Below, one piece after another: positions 36,028-44,806 of a DNA stretch of 64,000 bases (position 1 is its first letter; the number at the start of each line of letters is the position of its first letter). Origin of the DNA: Pseudomonas sp. R28(2017) (lineage in GTDB: Bacteria; Pseudomonadota; Gammaproteobacteria; Pseudomonadales; Pseudomonadaceae); NCBI RefSeq assembly GCF_002112505.1, contig NZ_NEHW01000013.1, positions 62,001 through 126,000 of the forward strand. The letters are read 5' to 3'. The position numbers and the translations under genes are program-made. Under the pieces are notes generated by a model. It had not been told where the DNA came from. It saw only the letters and a list, made by a program, of their open reading frames with translations, and searched no databases.

Positions 36028-36059
36028 GCCCATCGCCGGCAAGCCGGCTCCCACAGGGG
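36028..36059 (+). repeat. Single variant REP between ispA and dxs
   Basis: CATCGCCGGCAAGCCGGCTCCCACAGG-type element: the GCGGGC arm is changed to GCCGGC with a matching change in the other arm, so the hairpin is kept. It lies in the 109-nt ispA-dxs gap. Confidence 0.8.
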
Positions 36060-36119
36060 CAGCTTTTCCTACAATGGGGTAAACTGCCGCGTCTTCACAC
36101 ACCTATAACGACTCGCCTG

Positions 36120-38015
36120 ATGCCCACGACGTTTCAAGAGATCCCCCGCGAACGCCCGGTCACGCCGTTGCTCGACCGCGCTGACACGCCTGCCGGCCTG
36201 CGCCGGTTGGCCGAAGCCGACCTGGAGACCCTGGCCGACGAACTGCGCCAGGAGTTGCTCTACACCGTTGGTCAGACCGGTGGGCATTTTGGCGCCGGCC
36301 TGGGCGTCATCGAGCTGACGATCGCCCTGCACTACGTCTTCGACACCCCGGACGACCGGCTGGTGTGGGACGTCGGCCACCAGGCCTACCCGCACAAGAT
36401 CCTCACCGGGCGCCGCAACCGCATGCTCAGCCTGCGCCAGAAGGACGGCATCGCTGCCTTCCCGCGCCGCAGCGAGAGCGAGTACGACACCTTTGGTGTC
36501 GGCCACTCCAGCACCTCGATCAGCGCTGCGCTGGGCATGGCCATTGCCGCCCGCCTGCAGAACAGCGCACGCAAGTCGATCGCGGTGATCGGCGACGGTG
36601 CCCTCACTGCCGGCATGGCCTTCGAAGCGTTGAACCACGCCCAGGAAGTCAACGCCGACATGCTGGTGATCCTCAACGACAACGACATGTCGATTTCGCG
36701 CAATGTCGGCGGCTTGTCCAACTACCTGGCCAAGATCCTCTCCAGCCGCACCTATGCGAGCATGCGCGAGGGCAGCAAGAAGGTGCTGTCGCGCCTGCCC
36801 GGTGCCTGGGAAATCGCCCGCCGCACCGAGGAATATGCCAAGGGCATGCTGGTGCCGGGCACGCTGTTCGAAGAGCTGGGCTGGAACTACATCGGCCCGA
36901 TCGACGGCCACGACCTGCCGACCATGATCGCCACCCTGCGCAACATGCGAGACCTCAAGGGCCCGCAGTTCCTGCACGTGGTGACCAAGAAGGGCAAGGG
37001 CTTCGCCCCGGCCGAGATCGACCCGATCGGCTACCACGCCATCACCAAGCTCGAGCCTGCCGACAAGCCGGCCGCGCCGAAGAAGGTCAGCGGGCCGAAG
37101 TATTCCGCCGTGTTCGGCCAGTGGCTGTGCGACATGGCCGCCGCCGACAACCGCCTGGTGGGCATCACCCCGGCGATGAAGGAAGGCTCGGACCTGGTGG
37201 CTTTCAGCGAACGTTACCCACAGCGTTATTTCGACGTGGCGATCGCCGAGCAGCACGCGGTCACCCTCGCCGCCGGCATGGCCTGCGAAGGCAGCAAGCC
37301 GGTGGTGGCGATCTACTCCACCTTCCTGCAGCGCGCCTACGACCAGCTGATCCACGACGTGGCGGTGCAGAACCTCGATGTGCTGTTCGCCATCGACCGT
37401 GCCGGCCTGGTGGGCGAAGACGGCCCGACGCACGCCGGCAGCTACGACTTGTCGTACCTGCGCTGCATCCCGGGCATGCTGGTGATGACCCCGAGCGACG
37501 AGAACGAGCTGCGCAAGATGCTCAGCACCGGCCACCTGTACAACGGCCCGGCTGCAGTGCGCTACCCGCGCGGTACTGGCCCGAACGCACCGATCAGCGG
37601 CGACCTCGAACCGCTGGAAATCGGCAAGGGCGTGGTTCGCCGCCAGGGTGAAAAAGTCGCCTTGCTGGTGTTCGGCGTGCAGTTGGCCGAGGCCCTGCAG
37701 GTTGCCGAGCAGATCAACGCCACCGTGGTCGACATGCGTTTCGTCAAACCGCTGGACGAGGCCCTGGTGCTGGAACTGGCTGCCCGCCATGAGCTGCTGG
37801 TGACCATCGAAGAGAACAGCATCATGGGTGGCGCCGGGGCGGCCGTAGGCGAGTTCCTGGCCAATGAGGGCGTGGTCAAGCCGCTGCTGCACCTGGGGCT
37901 GCCGGATATCTATGTCGAGCACGCCAAGCCTGCGCAGATGCTGGCCGAGTGCGGGCTGGATGCTGCTGGCATCGAGGCCTCTGTCAACGCTCGCATGGCC
38001 AAGCTCGGGCTCTAG
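36120..38015 (+). CDS. dxs: 1-deoxy-D-xylulose-5-phosphate synthase
   Basis: Thiamine-diphosphate enzyme joining pyruvate and glyceraldehyde 3-phosphate, first step of the MEP isoprenoid pathway. 631 aa from the ATG at 36120 (MPTTFQEIPRERP). TPP site: GHSSTSISAALGMA, GDGALTAGMAFEALNHA and NDNDMSIS. Transketolase central domain with IAEQHAVTLAAGMA and DRAGLVGEDGPTHAG. Full length. A REP pair starts right at the stop. Confidence 0.97.
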   Translation: MPTTFQEIPRERPVTPLLDRADTPAGLRRLAEADLETLADELRQELLYTVGQTGGHFGAGLGVIELTIALHYVFDTPDDRLVWDVGHQAYPHKILTGRRNRMLSLRQKDGIAAFPRRSESEYDTFGVGHSSTSISAALGMAIAARLQNSARKSIAVIGDGALTAGMAFEALNHAQEVNADMLVILNDNDMSISRNVGGLSNYLAKILSSRTYASMREGSKKVLSRLPGAWEIARRTEEYAKGMLVPGTLFEELGWNYIGPIDGHDLPTMIATLRNMRDLKGPQFLHVVTKKGKGFAPAEIDPIGYHAITKLEPADKPAAPKKVSGPKYSAVFGQWLCDMAAADNRLVGITPAMKEGSDLVAFSERYPQRYFDVAIAEQHAVTLAAGMACEGSKPVVAIYSTFLQRAYDQLIHDVAVQNLDVLFAIDRAGLVGEDGPTHAGSYDLSYLRCIPGMLVMTPSDENELRKMLSTGHLYNGPAAVRYPRGTGPNAPISGDLEPLEIGKGVVRRQGEKVALLVFGVQLAEALQVAEQINATVVDMRFVKPLDEALVLELAARHELLVTIEENSIMGGAGAAVGEFLANEGVVKPLLHLGLPDIYVEHAKPAQMLAECGLDAAGIEASVNARMAKLGL

Positions 38016-38086
38016 GGCCCTTTCGCGGGCAAGCCCGCTCCCACAGGTGCTGAGATACCTTGTGGGAGCGGGCTTGCCCGCGAGAG
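38016..38086. repeat. REP pair (inverted) between dxs and btuB
   Basis: First copy abuts the dxs TAG; second (about 38059-38086) ends 9 nt before the btuB ATG. Only 12 nt separate the copies. The end of the second copy (CGCGAGAGC) provides the only ribosome-site-like sequence for btuB. Confidence 0.95.
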
Positions 38087-38094
38087 CTTTGGTA

Positions 38095-39972
38095 ATGACC
38101 ATGAAAATCCTGACCTTTGCCCCACTGCTCTGCCTCCCCTTGCCGTTGCTGGCCGCTGAACGCGACGACGCCCTCAAGCTCCCCGACATCCTTATCAGCG
38201 CCAACCGCCAGGTCGAGTCGCGCACCGCCACCAGTGCCGCCAACACCGTCTTCACCCGCGCCGACATCGACCGCCTGCAACCCAGCAGCGTCACCGACCT
38301 GCTCAGCCGCGTGCCCGGCGTGCAAGTCGCTCCCACCGGTGGCCGTGGCAGCCTGCCGGGCATCTTCATCCGTGGCACCAAGGCCGCCCAGAGCCTGGTA
38401 CTGGTCGATGGCGTGCGCATTGCCAACGCCACCTCCGGCGACAGCGGCCTGCAGTTTCTCGATGTCGACCAGATCGAGCGCGTCGAAGTGCTGCGCGGCT
38501 CGCGCTCGGCGGTGTATGGCAGTGATGCCATCGGCGGGGTGATCCAGATCTTCACCCGCCGCAGCAGCGGCCCCGGCCTGCAACCACGCCTGCGCCTGGC
38601 GGCGGGCAGCAACCAGACGTTCCAGCGCAGCCTGGGCCTGGCTGGCGGAGACGACACCACCCGTTTCAACCTCGGCGCCAGCCTCGATGAAACCGCTGGC
38701 ATCGACTCGACCGGGCCGTCGTTTGCCAGCGATGGCGACCATGACGCCTACCGCAACAAGTCGCTCAACCTGAGCCTGAGCCATACCTTCGGCGAGCGCT
38801 TCGAAGCTGGCCTGAACCTGCTCGACAGCCGCGGCCGCAGCGAATACGACAACCCGTTCGGCCGTTTCGACCCGGTCACCTTCCAGAGTTTCGGGCAAAA
38901 GCCCTACACCGACTTCACCGTCAGCAGCCTGGGCAGTTACTTCGATGCGCAGCTCAACGACCTCTGGCATTCGCGCCTGGAACTTGCCCACAGCGAAAAC
39001 CGTGACGACAAGCGCGACAAGCTGAGCGACGAGCGCTTCGTGTTCAACACCTACCGCGACCAGGTCACCTGGCAGAACGACTTGGCCCTGGCCGAACGGC
39101 ACAACCTGCTGCTCGGCGGTGACTGGTACGAAGACCGCGTGCACGGCAGCACCGACTTCACCGAAGACAGCCGCTGGAACCGTGCAGCGTTCATCCAGCA
39201 CCGCTACAGCGGCGAAGATTTTTCCACCGAGGTGGGCGTACGGCGCGACCAGAACCAGCAGTTCGGCGGCCAGACGACCTGGAGCGGCAGCCTCACCGTG
39301 CCGCTGAACCCGCACAACGATGTGCTGCTGTCCTACAGCGAAGGCTTCCGCGCCCCGACGTTCAACGACCTGTACTACCCGCAGTTCAGCAACCCGGGCC
39401 TCAAGCCCGAGCGCGCCAAGAGCTATGAAGTGCAGTGGCGTAGCCAGCTGACCCACGACAGCCGCCTGGAAACCTCGCTGTACCGCACCGACCTGCGCGA
39501 TGCGATCATCTTCGGCCAGGACTCGATCCCGCAGAACGTGGCTTCGGCGCGCATAAACGGCCTGGAAATGGCGCTCGACCAGCAATGGGGCCAATGGCGC
39601 AGCCAACTGGGCGTGGCGCTGATCGACCCGCGCGACCGCGACAGTGGCCACACCCTCGCCCGCCGCGCCCGGCGCACACTGAGCCTGGACCTGGACCGCC
39701 AGTTCGGGCGGTTCAGTGCAGGCGCCAGCTGGCAAGCCGTCAGCGCCAGCTACGACGATGAAGCCAACCGCAACCGCCTGGGCGGTTACGGCCTGCTTGG
39801 CCTGCGCGCGGGCTGGGCAGCCACTGACGAACTGAAACTGGAAGTGAAGCTGGATAACTTGCTGGACAAGAATTACAGCCGGGCCCTGTACAGTTTCGAC
39901 GGTGCCAGCTATGGCTACCGCGAAGAAGGCCGCACCGCGCTGTTCAGCGTGACCTGGACGCCGGCACTCTAG
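38095..39972 (+). CDS. btuB: Vitamin B12 TonB-dependent outer-membrane receptor BtuB
   Basis: Outer-membrane cobalamin transporter. 625 aa from ATG 38095 (second ATG at 38101). Short signal peptide ending LPLLAAE. TonB box region LPDILISANRQ, plug with LSRVPGVQVAPTGGRGSLPGIFIRGTKAAQSLVLVDGVRI and VLRGSRSAVYGSDAIGGVIQI, then a barrel ending in the aromatic-rich FSVTWTPAL. BtuB is smaller than siderophore receptors, as seen here. The 3' end overlaps the convergent BtuF-like gene by 29 nt. No cobalamin riboswitch is visible upstream. Confidence 0.93.
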   Translation: MTMKILTFAPLLCLPLPLLAAERDDALKLPDILISANRQVESRTATSAANTVFTRADIDRLQPSSVTDLLSRVPGVQVAPTGGRGSLPGIFIRGTKAAQSLVLVDGVRIANATSGDSGLQFLDVDQIERVEVLRGSRSAVYGSDAIGGVIQIFTRRSSGPGLQPRLRLAAGSNQTFQRSLGLAGGDDTTRFNLGASLDETAGIDSTGPSFASDGDHDAYRNKSLNLSLSHTFGERFEAGLNLLDSRGRSEYDNPFGRFDPVTFQSFGQKPYTDFTVSSLGSYFDAQLNDLWHSRLELAHSENRDDKRDKLSDERFVFNTYRDQVTWQNDLALAERHNLLLGGDWYEDRVHGSTDFTEDSRWNRAAFIQHRYSGEDFSTEVGVRRDQNQQFGGQTTWSGSLTVPLNPHNDVLLSYSEGFRAPTFNDLYYPQFSNPGLKPERAKSYEVQWRSQLTHDSRLETSLYRTDLRDAIIFGQDSIPQNVASARINGLEMALDQQWGQWRSQLGVALIDPRDRDSGHTLARRARRTLSLDLDRQFGRFSAGASWQAVSASYDDEANRNRLGGYGLLGLRAGWAATDELKLEVKLDNLLDKNYSRALYSFDGASYGYREEGRTALFSVTWTPAL

Positions 39973-40762
39973 CTGCAAGGAGCGCGCACAGGCGGGCGGT
40001 GGCTTCGATCATCTGCCCGCTGGGCCGCTCCAGCCCCTTGTCAGGCACCACCAGCAAGTTTTTCCCGGCCACCGCACTCAACCGTGGCCAGGCCTTCCAG
40101 CTCGCCAGCTGCGCCTCATCGCCCGCCAAGATCACCTGCGGGTCACGCATCAGCACCGACTCGACATTCACCTGCGGGGCCGGCTGGCTCAGATCGGCAA
40201 AGACATTGCGCGCCCCGCACACCGCCAGGGCATCGCTGACCACCTGCTGCCCGCCCAGAGTGTACAGCGGCCGGTCCCAGACCTGATAGAACACCCGCAC
40301 CGGTTGCTCGCGCCCATATTGCTGGCGCAGCTGCTGCAGCCGCTCGCGCAGGGCCTGCACATAGGGCTGGCCTTGCTCGCCCCGGCCGACACGCACGGCG
40401 ATGGCCTCGATCTGGTCGAGCAACTGGTTCAGGTCGTGGGGTTCGGCGCTGTACGTGGCGATACCCAGGCGCTTGAGCTGGTCGCGCTGGGTCGGTGCCA
40501 CGCTGCCGGGCCAGAGCAGCAGCAGGTCGGGCTTGAGGCTGAGCAGGGTTTCCATGTCCAGCTGGCCCTGGCGCCCGACCGAAGGCAGCCGCTGCAGTGC
40601 CTGGGGACGCTCGCCGCCATCGAGCACGCCCACCAGCAGGTCATCGGCGTGCAGTTCGAGCATGATTTCGCTCATCGACGGCGCCAGGCTGACCACGCGC
40701 AAAGGCTCGCCGGCCCTTGCGCTGAGGGCCAGCAGTGCCAGCAGGCAAAACAGAACGCGCAT
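39944..40762 (-). CDS. btuF: Periplasmic cobalamin-binding protein (BtuF-like)
   Basis: 272 aa with a signal peptide (cut after SARAG). Helical-backbone (cluster A-II) substrate-binding protein: RVVSLAPSMSEIMLELHADDLLVGVLDGG, LLSLKPDLLLLWPG, and ERPSGQMIEA near the C-terminus. Placement tail-to-tail with btuB supports B12 as ligand. No btuC/btuD permease or ATPase genes lie beside it in the window, so the rest of the importer is elsewhere or shared. It shares one base with the small membrane-protein gene upstream. Confidence 0.85.
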   Translation of the reverse strand: MRVLFCLLALLALSARAGEPLRVVSLAPSMSEIMLELHADDLLVGVLDGGERPQALQRLPSVGRQGQLDMETLLSLKPDLLLLWPGSVAPTQRDQLKRLGIATYSAEPHDLNQLLDQIEAIAVRVGRGEQGQPYVQALRERLQQLRQQYGREQPVRVFYQVWDRPLYTLGGQQVVSDALAVCGARNVFADLSQPAPQVNVESVLMRDPQVILAGDEAQLASWKAWPRLSAVAGKNLLVVPDKGLERPSGQMIEATARLCALLAARVPASRSR

Positions 40763-41181
40763 CAGCCCAGCTGACGTGGAATGCGGTAGAGGTAAAGCAG
40801 CACCACGGTGGACAGCGCCAGGAGGATCTGCGGCACCGCCTCCAGCCCGACCAGCACCGACAGCGCGGCGACCCAGGCCGGGAAGCAGGCAAACAGCATG
40901 GCCATGCGCCGCACCCGCGCCAGGAGGATCCAGGCGGCAGGCTCTTCAGCCGTGCCAAGCACCCTTGAGGTGGCGATCAGCGCGCGCTTGTAGGCACCGA
41001 AGCGCGGCAGGCTGAGGAACATGGTCGCGGCACCGGCGATGAACAGTGGCATTGCCAGCACCGGGATCAGCGCATCGCCACCACCAAAGGCCCAGGCCAT
41101 GACCGGTAGCGGTACCAGGCCCACCGCCAGGTACTGCCACCAGGTCAGCGCCAGGCGCCGCTTGACCTCGCCGCGGGTCAC
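40762..41181 (-). CDS. Small membrane protein of unknown function
   Basis: 139 aa with four predicted membrane segments (about 14-32, 35-55, 90-110 and 113-132) and a basic N-terminus (MTRGEVKRRLALTWW). I do not recognise a functional family. It overlaps ribA by 4 nt and the BtuF-like gene by 1 nt, so the three are co-translated (ribA - membrane protein - btuF). Context would allow a role in vitamin uptake or simple co-expression. Confidence 0.75.
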   Translation of the reverse strand: MTRGEVKRRLALTWWQYLAVGLVPLPVMAWAFGGGDALIPVLAMPLFIAGAATMFLSLPRFGAYKRALIATSRVLGTAEEPAAWILLARVRRMAMLFACFPAWVAALSVLVGLEAVPQILLALSTVVLLYLYRIPRQLG

Positions 41182-41795
41182 GCCTGGGGCACCTCGCCCT
41201 GGTGTTCGTTACCCAGCATGTGGCCAAGCTTGCCGGCCTTGGTCGCCAGGTAGTAACGGTTGTGCGGGTTGTGGCCGGTGTGCAGCGGCACGCGCTCGGC
41301 GACCTTGATGTTCATGTCGGTCAGCGCCTTGACCTTGCGCGGGTTGTTGGTCATCAGGCGCAGCGATTTCACGCCCAGGTGCTCCAGCATCGGCAGGCAC
41401 ATGGCGTAGTCGCGCTGGTCGGCGGCAAAGCCCAGGCGCTCGTTGGCCTCGACGGTGTCGGCACCACCGTCCTGCAGCTCATAGGCGCGGATCTTGTTCA
41501 ACAGGCCGATGCCACGGCCTTCCTGACGCAGGTACAGCAGCACGCCACGGCCTTCGCGGGCGATCGCCTGCAGCGCGGCTTCCAGCTGCGAACCGCAGTC
41601 GCAGCGCTGGCTGAACAGGGCATCGCCGGTCAGGCACTCAGAGTGCAGGCGCCCCAACACCGGCTCGCCGTCGGCGATATCACCCAGGCTGAGCACCACG
41701 TGCTCACGGCCAGTGGCTTCGTCGAGGAAGCCATGCATGGTGAAGATCGCAAAGGGAGTCGGGAGTTTCGAGGCGGCAACAAAGACGACGGGCAC
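41178..41795 (-). CDS. ribA: GTP cyclohydrolase II
   Basis: First committed step of riboflavin synthesis from GTP. 205 aa. Zinc site and catalytic residues are intact: RLHSECLTGDALFSQRCDCGSQLE with three Cys ligands, LRQEGRGIGL with the catalytic Tyr/Arg region, and MTNNPRKV. It is the functional cyclohydrolase in this window, in contrast to the degenerate domain of ribBX. First gene of a three-gene unit with the membrane protein and btuF. Confidence 0.97.
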   Translation of the reverse strand: MPVVFVAASKLPTPFAIFTMHGFLDEATGREHVVLSLGDIADGEPVLGRLHSECLTGDALFSQRCDCGSQLEAALQAIAREGRGVLLYLRQEGRGIGLLNKIRAYELQDGGADTVEANERLGFAADQRDYAMCLPMLEHLGVKSLRLMTNNPRKVKALTDMNIKVAERVPLHTGHNPHNRYYLATKAGKLGHMLGNEHQGEVPQA

Positions 41796-41941
41796 GTTGT
41801 GCTCCTGGATAAGTAGGAAATTTCTCGTGAGCCGATTGTATCAGCAGGTCGCCGCGTGTGCGCTCGTTGAATACCGTGGCTTAAGATCGAAAAGTTCGAT
41901 GCTTAGTCGGGGGCTGGCACTCGCTTGGGCCTTACACAATC

Positions 41942-42031
41942 CCTGTGGGAGCGGGCGTGCCCGCGAACACCGGCAAAGCCGGTGCCATCCACCGCGCCGC
42001 CTGCTTCGCGGGCTCGCCCGCTCCCACAGGG
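41942..42031. repeat. REP pair in the reverse (outward) order
   Basis: Copies at about 41942-41972 and 42003-42031, but with the CCTGTGGGAGCGGGC end first: the orientation is opposite to that of every other pair in the window. The spacer contains a small extra hairpin (CACCGGC-AAA-GCCGGTG). The 263-nt gap between ribA and the binding-protein gene holds no protein gene. Confidence 0.92.
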
Positions 42032-42058
42032 GACCGCGCAGGCCATGAGACAGAGGCC

Positions 42059-42802
42059 TTACTGCGGCTTGCTATCAACCGTGAAGGGATAAGGCTGCTT
42101 CCAATGCTCGAAGATCGGCTTCAACTCGCCGCTGCGCACCAGCTCGGCCATGCGTTTGTCGAACAGGTCGCGCAAGGCCTTGGCTTGTTCGCTCCTGGAA
42201 AACGCCAGGTACAACGGCAATTCGGCCACATGGGTGCTGCGAAAGCGCTCCGGCTGGGAGGTCTGCCCGAGCACGTAGTCGACCTCGGTCTGCGCATCGA
42301 TGTAGAAATCCACCCGCTCATGTTCGAGCATCGGCAGGATGCCTTCACGGCGCTGGATTTCGCGGAAGTTGTGCACGTTGGGCAGGTAGCTGCCGTAGTC
42401 ATAGCCGCGCACCCAGGCCAGGCGGTACTGGCCGACGGTGGCCAAGGTCGGCACCGGCTTGCTGGCCAAGCCCAGGGCATAGATGTGGTCCAGGTCGAAA
42501 TGCCAGCGCGGGTACAGGTTGTCGTCGTTTTCTTCCTTGTACGACCCGACCCAGGCATCGGCCTCGCCACGTTTGACCAGGCCAACCGCGCGGCTGTAAG
42601 GCGCACTCTGGGTCACCACCTTGACCCCGGCGGGTTCGAACACCTTGCGCAGCACATCCCAGGCCACGCCGCTGCCATCGGCGTTGGTGTAGTCGATCCA
42701 CTCTTCGCTGACCAGGTGAATCTGCTTCGGTAACGCATCGGCCGCCATCACCCAGGGGGCAAGGCTCAGCATCATTGCCAGCAGCACAGTCCTCATGGCC
42801 AT
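42059..42802 (-). CDS. Periplasmic solute-binding protein (SBP_bac_3 family)
   Basis: 247 aa with a signal peptide (cut near PWVMAAD). Family 3 fold: IHLVSEEWIDYTNADGSGVAWDVLRKVFEPAGVKV, APYSRAVGLVKRGEADAWVGSYKEE, and the hinge region FYIDAQTEVDYVL. No ABC permease or ATPase is adjacent. Such lone proteins in Pseudomonas often belong to the group with amino-acid-like or sensory ligands. The REP pair lies between it and ribA; it is downstream of pgpA on the same strand. Confidence 0.85.
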   Translation of the reverse strand: MAMRTVLLAMMLSLAPWVMAADALPKQIHLVSEEWIDYTNADGSGVAWDVLRKVFEPAGVKVVTQSAPYSRAVGLVKRGEADAWVGSYKEENDDNLYPRWHFDLDHIYALGLASKPVPTLATVGQYRLAWVRGYDYGSYLPNVHNFREIQRREGILPMLEHERVDFYIDAQTEVDYVLGQTSQPERFRSTHVAELPLYLAFSRSEQAKALRDLFDKRMAELVRSGELKPIFEHWKQPYPFTVDSKPQ

Positions 42803-42818
42803 CGAAACGCTCCCTGCT

Positions 42819-43322
42819 TCAGCCTACCGCCCATACCAGAATCTGCATGCCAAGCCAGGCGAACACACCGGCCAGGATATCGTCGAGCATGATCCCGACA
42901 CCGCCGTGCACATGGCGGTCGATCCAGCGGATCGGCCATGGCTTGAGGATGTCGAAGAAGCGGAACATCAGGAACCCGGCGAGGATCCACTGCCACCCTT
43001 CCGGCACCAGCCACAGGGTGATCCACATGCCGACCATCTCGTCCCAGACAATGCCTTCATGATCGTGCACGCGCAAGTCGTTGGCGACCTTGCCGCACAG
43101 CCAGAAGCCGAACAGCATCGTCACGCCCAGCAGCAGCCAGTAGCCCCAGTCGGGCAGCATCTGCCACAGCGGGATGAACGGGATCGCTACCATCGAGCCC
43201 CAGGTACCGGGGGCCTTGGGCAGCGTGCCCGAGCCGAAGCCGAAGGCGATGAAGTGCCACGGGTTGCGCCAGACCGATGGCGGAACGAACTCCGCTGGCA
43301 CCTGGTTGGGGTGGTCGGTCAC
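42819..43322 (-). CDS. pgpA: Phosphatidylglycerophosphatase A
   Basis: Removes the terminal phosphate of phosphatidylglycerol phosphate at the inner membrane. 167 aa. Conserved PgpA blocks are FGFGSGTLPKAPGTWGS, the metal-binding HDHEGIVWDEMVGMW, and WIDRHVHGGVGIMLDDILAGVFA, with four hydrophobic segments. Its start overlaps the thiL stop by 4 nt. nusB-thiL-pgpA is a conserved operon order. Confidence 0.95.
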   Translation of the reverse strand: MTDHPNQVPAEFVPPSVWRNPWHFIAFGFGSGTLPKAPGTWGSMVAIPFIPLWQMLPDWGYWLLLGVTMLFGFWLCGKVANDLRVHDHEGIVWDEMVGMWITLWLVPEGWQWILAGFLMFRFFDILKPWPIRWIDRHVHGGVGIMLDDILAGVFAWLGMQILVWAVG

Positions 43323-44287
43323 GGTGTCTCCCTAAAGTGTTGATAGCCCCGTTGAGCCGGGGTGATGTCCTGGCCCTGCGGATCGCGCAGGGTCACGCCC
43401 TGGCCTTCGAGCACGCGGCCGATGACGTGCACCTCGACGGAACCGAGTTCGGTCAGCGGGGCCATCGCCGCAGGCGGCAAGGTGAAGGCCAGTACATAGT
43501 CGTCGCCGCCGGTCAGCGCTGCCAGCCGTGCCCCGTCGTGGCCAAGGAAGGCCTGCAGAGCAGGAGACACTGGCACCTGCGCCAGGTTCACCTCGAGGGC
43601 GACCCCGGACGCCTTGGCGATATGCCCACAGTCGGCAAGCAGGCCATCGGAAATGTCCAAGGCCGCCGTGGCCCGGCCGCGCAGCAGCTGGCCAAGCTGC
43701 AGCTGGGGCATCGGCGACCAGTAGTGGTCGAGCAGCGGCTTGGCCAGTTCGGCCGGCGCCTCGCGCTCACCCAGTACCAGCGGCAACGCCCCGGCCGCCT
43801 TGCCCAGCGAACCGCCGACACACAGCAGGTCGCCCGGCCGCGCGCCGCTGCGGCGCAACGCCTGGCCGGCCGGCACGCGGCCGAACACGGTGACGGTGAT
43901 GCTCAGCGGGCCGCGGGTGGTGTCGCCACCGATCAGGCTCATGCGGCAACGGTGGGCCATGCGGCTGAGGCCGTCGGCATAGGCCGCCAGCCAGTCGGGG
44001 CCGACATCAGGCAAGGTCAGGGCAAGGGTGAAGCCGATCGCCGTCGCGCCCATGGCCGCCAGGTCACTGGCCGCCACGGCCAACGAGCGCTGGCCAAGCA
44101 GCAGCGGGTCGCAGACAGCGGGGAAATGCACCCCGGCGACCAGGGTGTCGGTCGACACCGCCAGTTGTTCACCGGGGGGAAGGTCCAGCAGGGCACAGTC
44201 GTCGCCGATGCCCAGGGCCACGCCCTCGCCGCCCTGCGCACAGGGCGCGGCGGCGAAGTAATGGTTGATCAGCTCGAACTCACCCAT
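43319..44287 (-). CDS. thiL: Thiamine-monophosphate kinase
   Basis: ATP-dependent phosphorylation of thiamine monophosphate to thiamine diphosphate. 322 aa. AIR-synthase-like fold with GIGDDCALLDLP, STDTLVAGVHFP, VAASDLAAMGATAIGFTLALTLP, GGDTTRGP and the C-terminal DISDGLLADCGHIAKAS. Its product is the cofactor of Dxs, encoded 6 kb away. Preceded by nusB (18 nt) and overlapped by pgpA. Confidence 0.96.
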   Translation of the reverse strand: MGEFELINHYFAAAPCAQGGEGVALGIGDDCALLDLPPGEQLAVSTDTLVAGVHFPAVCDPLLLGQRSLAVAASDLAAMGATAIGFTLALTLPDVGPDWLAAYADGLSRMAHRCRMSLIGGDTTRGPLSITVTVFGRVPAGQALRRSGARPGDLLCVGGSLGKAAGALPLVLGEREAPAELAKPLLDHYWSPMPQLQLGQLLRGRATAALDISDGLLADCGHIAKASGVALEVNLAQVPVSPALQAFLGHDGARLAALTGGDDYVLAFTLPPAAMAPLTELGSVEVHVIGRVLEGQGVTLRDPQGQDITPAQRGYQHFRETP

Positions 44288-44305
44288 GGGCCGGCAGCGC
44301 CAGGA

Positions 44306-44806
44306 TCAGCGCTTGTTCGCCTTGACTTCTGCTTCACGCAGCGCCGGGGCAAGCTTGTCCAGCACGCCGTTGACGAACTTGTGGCCGTCGGTGGCGCCGA
44401 AGACCTTGGCCAGTTCCACGCCTTCGTTGATCACCACGCGGTACGGTACGTCGACGCGCTTGATCAGTTCCCAGGTGGACAGGCGCAGCACGGCCAGCTC
44501 GACCGGGTCGAGCTCTTCCAGTGCGATGGCCATGCAAGGCACCAGCGCCTTGTCGATTTCGCCCTTGATCGCCGGGACCCCGTGGAGGATCTCGCGGAAA
44601 TAGGCACCGTCGACATCGGTGAAATCGTTATCGACCCGGAATTGCGCTTCGATCTCGTTCAGCGAATGCTGGGCCATGTGCCACTGATACAGGGCCTGGG
44701 TCGCGAGCTTGCGGGCTTCGCGGCGCTTGGCGCTCTTCGATGGCTTGCCGGCATCCGCAGGTTTTGGATCGCGCGGGTTGAAACGATCGCTTTCGTCGCT
44801 AATCAC
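44306..44806 (-). CDS. nusB: Transcription antitermination factor NusB
   Basis: Binds boxA RNA with NusE in rRNA antitermination. 166 aa, all-helical. RREARKLATQALYQWHMAQHSLNEIE is the N-terminal signature and RTVPRGDQ-type region here reads VDVPYRVVINEGVELAKVFGATDGHKFVNGVLDKLA, the conserved C-terminal block. The start overlaps ribH by 4 nt. The first 25 residues are extra polar residues compared with E. coli NusB. Confidence 0.96.
   Translation of the reverse strand: MISDESDRFNPRDPKPADAGKPSKSAKRREARKLATQALYQWHMAQHSLNEIEAQFRVDNDFTDVDGAYFREILHGVPAIKGEIDKALVPCMAIALEELDPVELAVLRLSTWELIKRVDVPYRVVINEGVELAKVFGATDGHKFVNGVLDKLAPALREAEVKANKR

Noticed and set aside
38016..38094. Cobalamin riboswitch upstream of btuB
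   Set aside because: Searched for the B12-box (GCCACTG-type) and a long leader; the gap is only 79 nt and made of REP.
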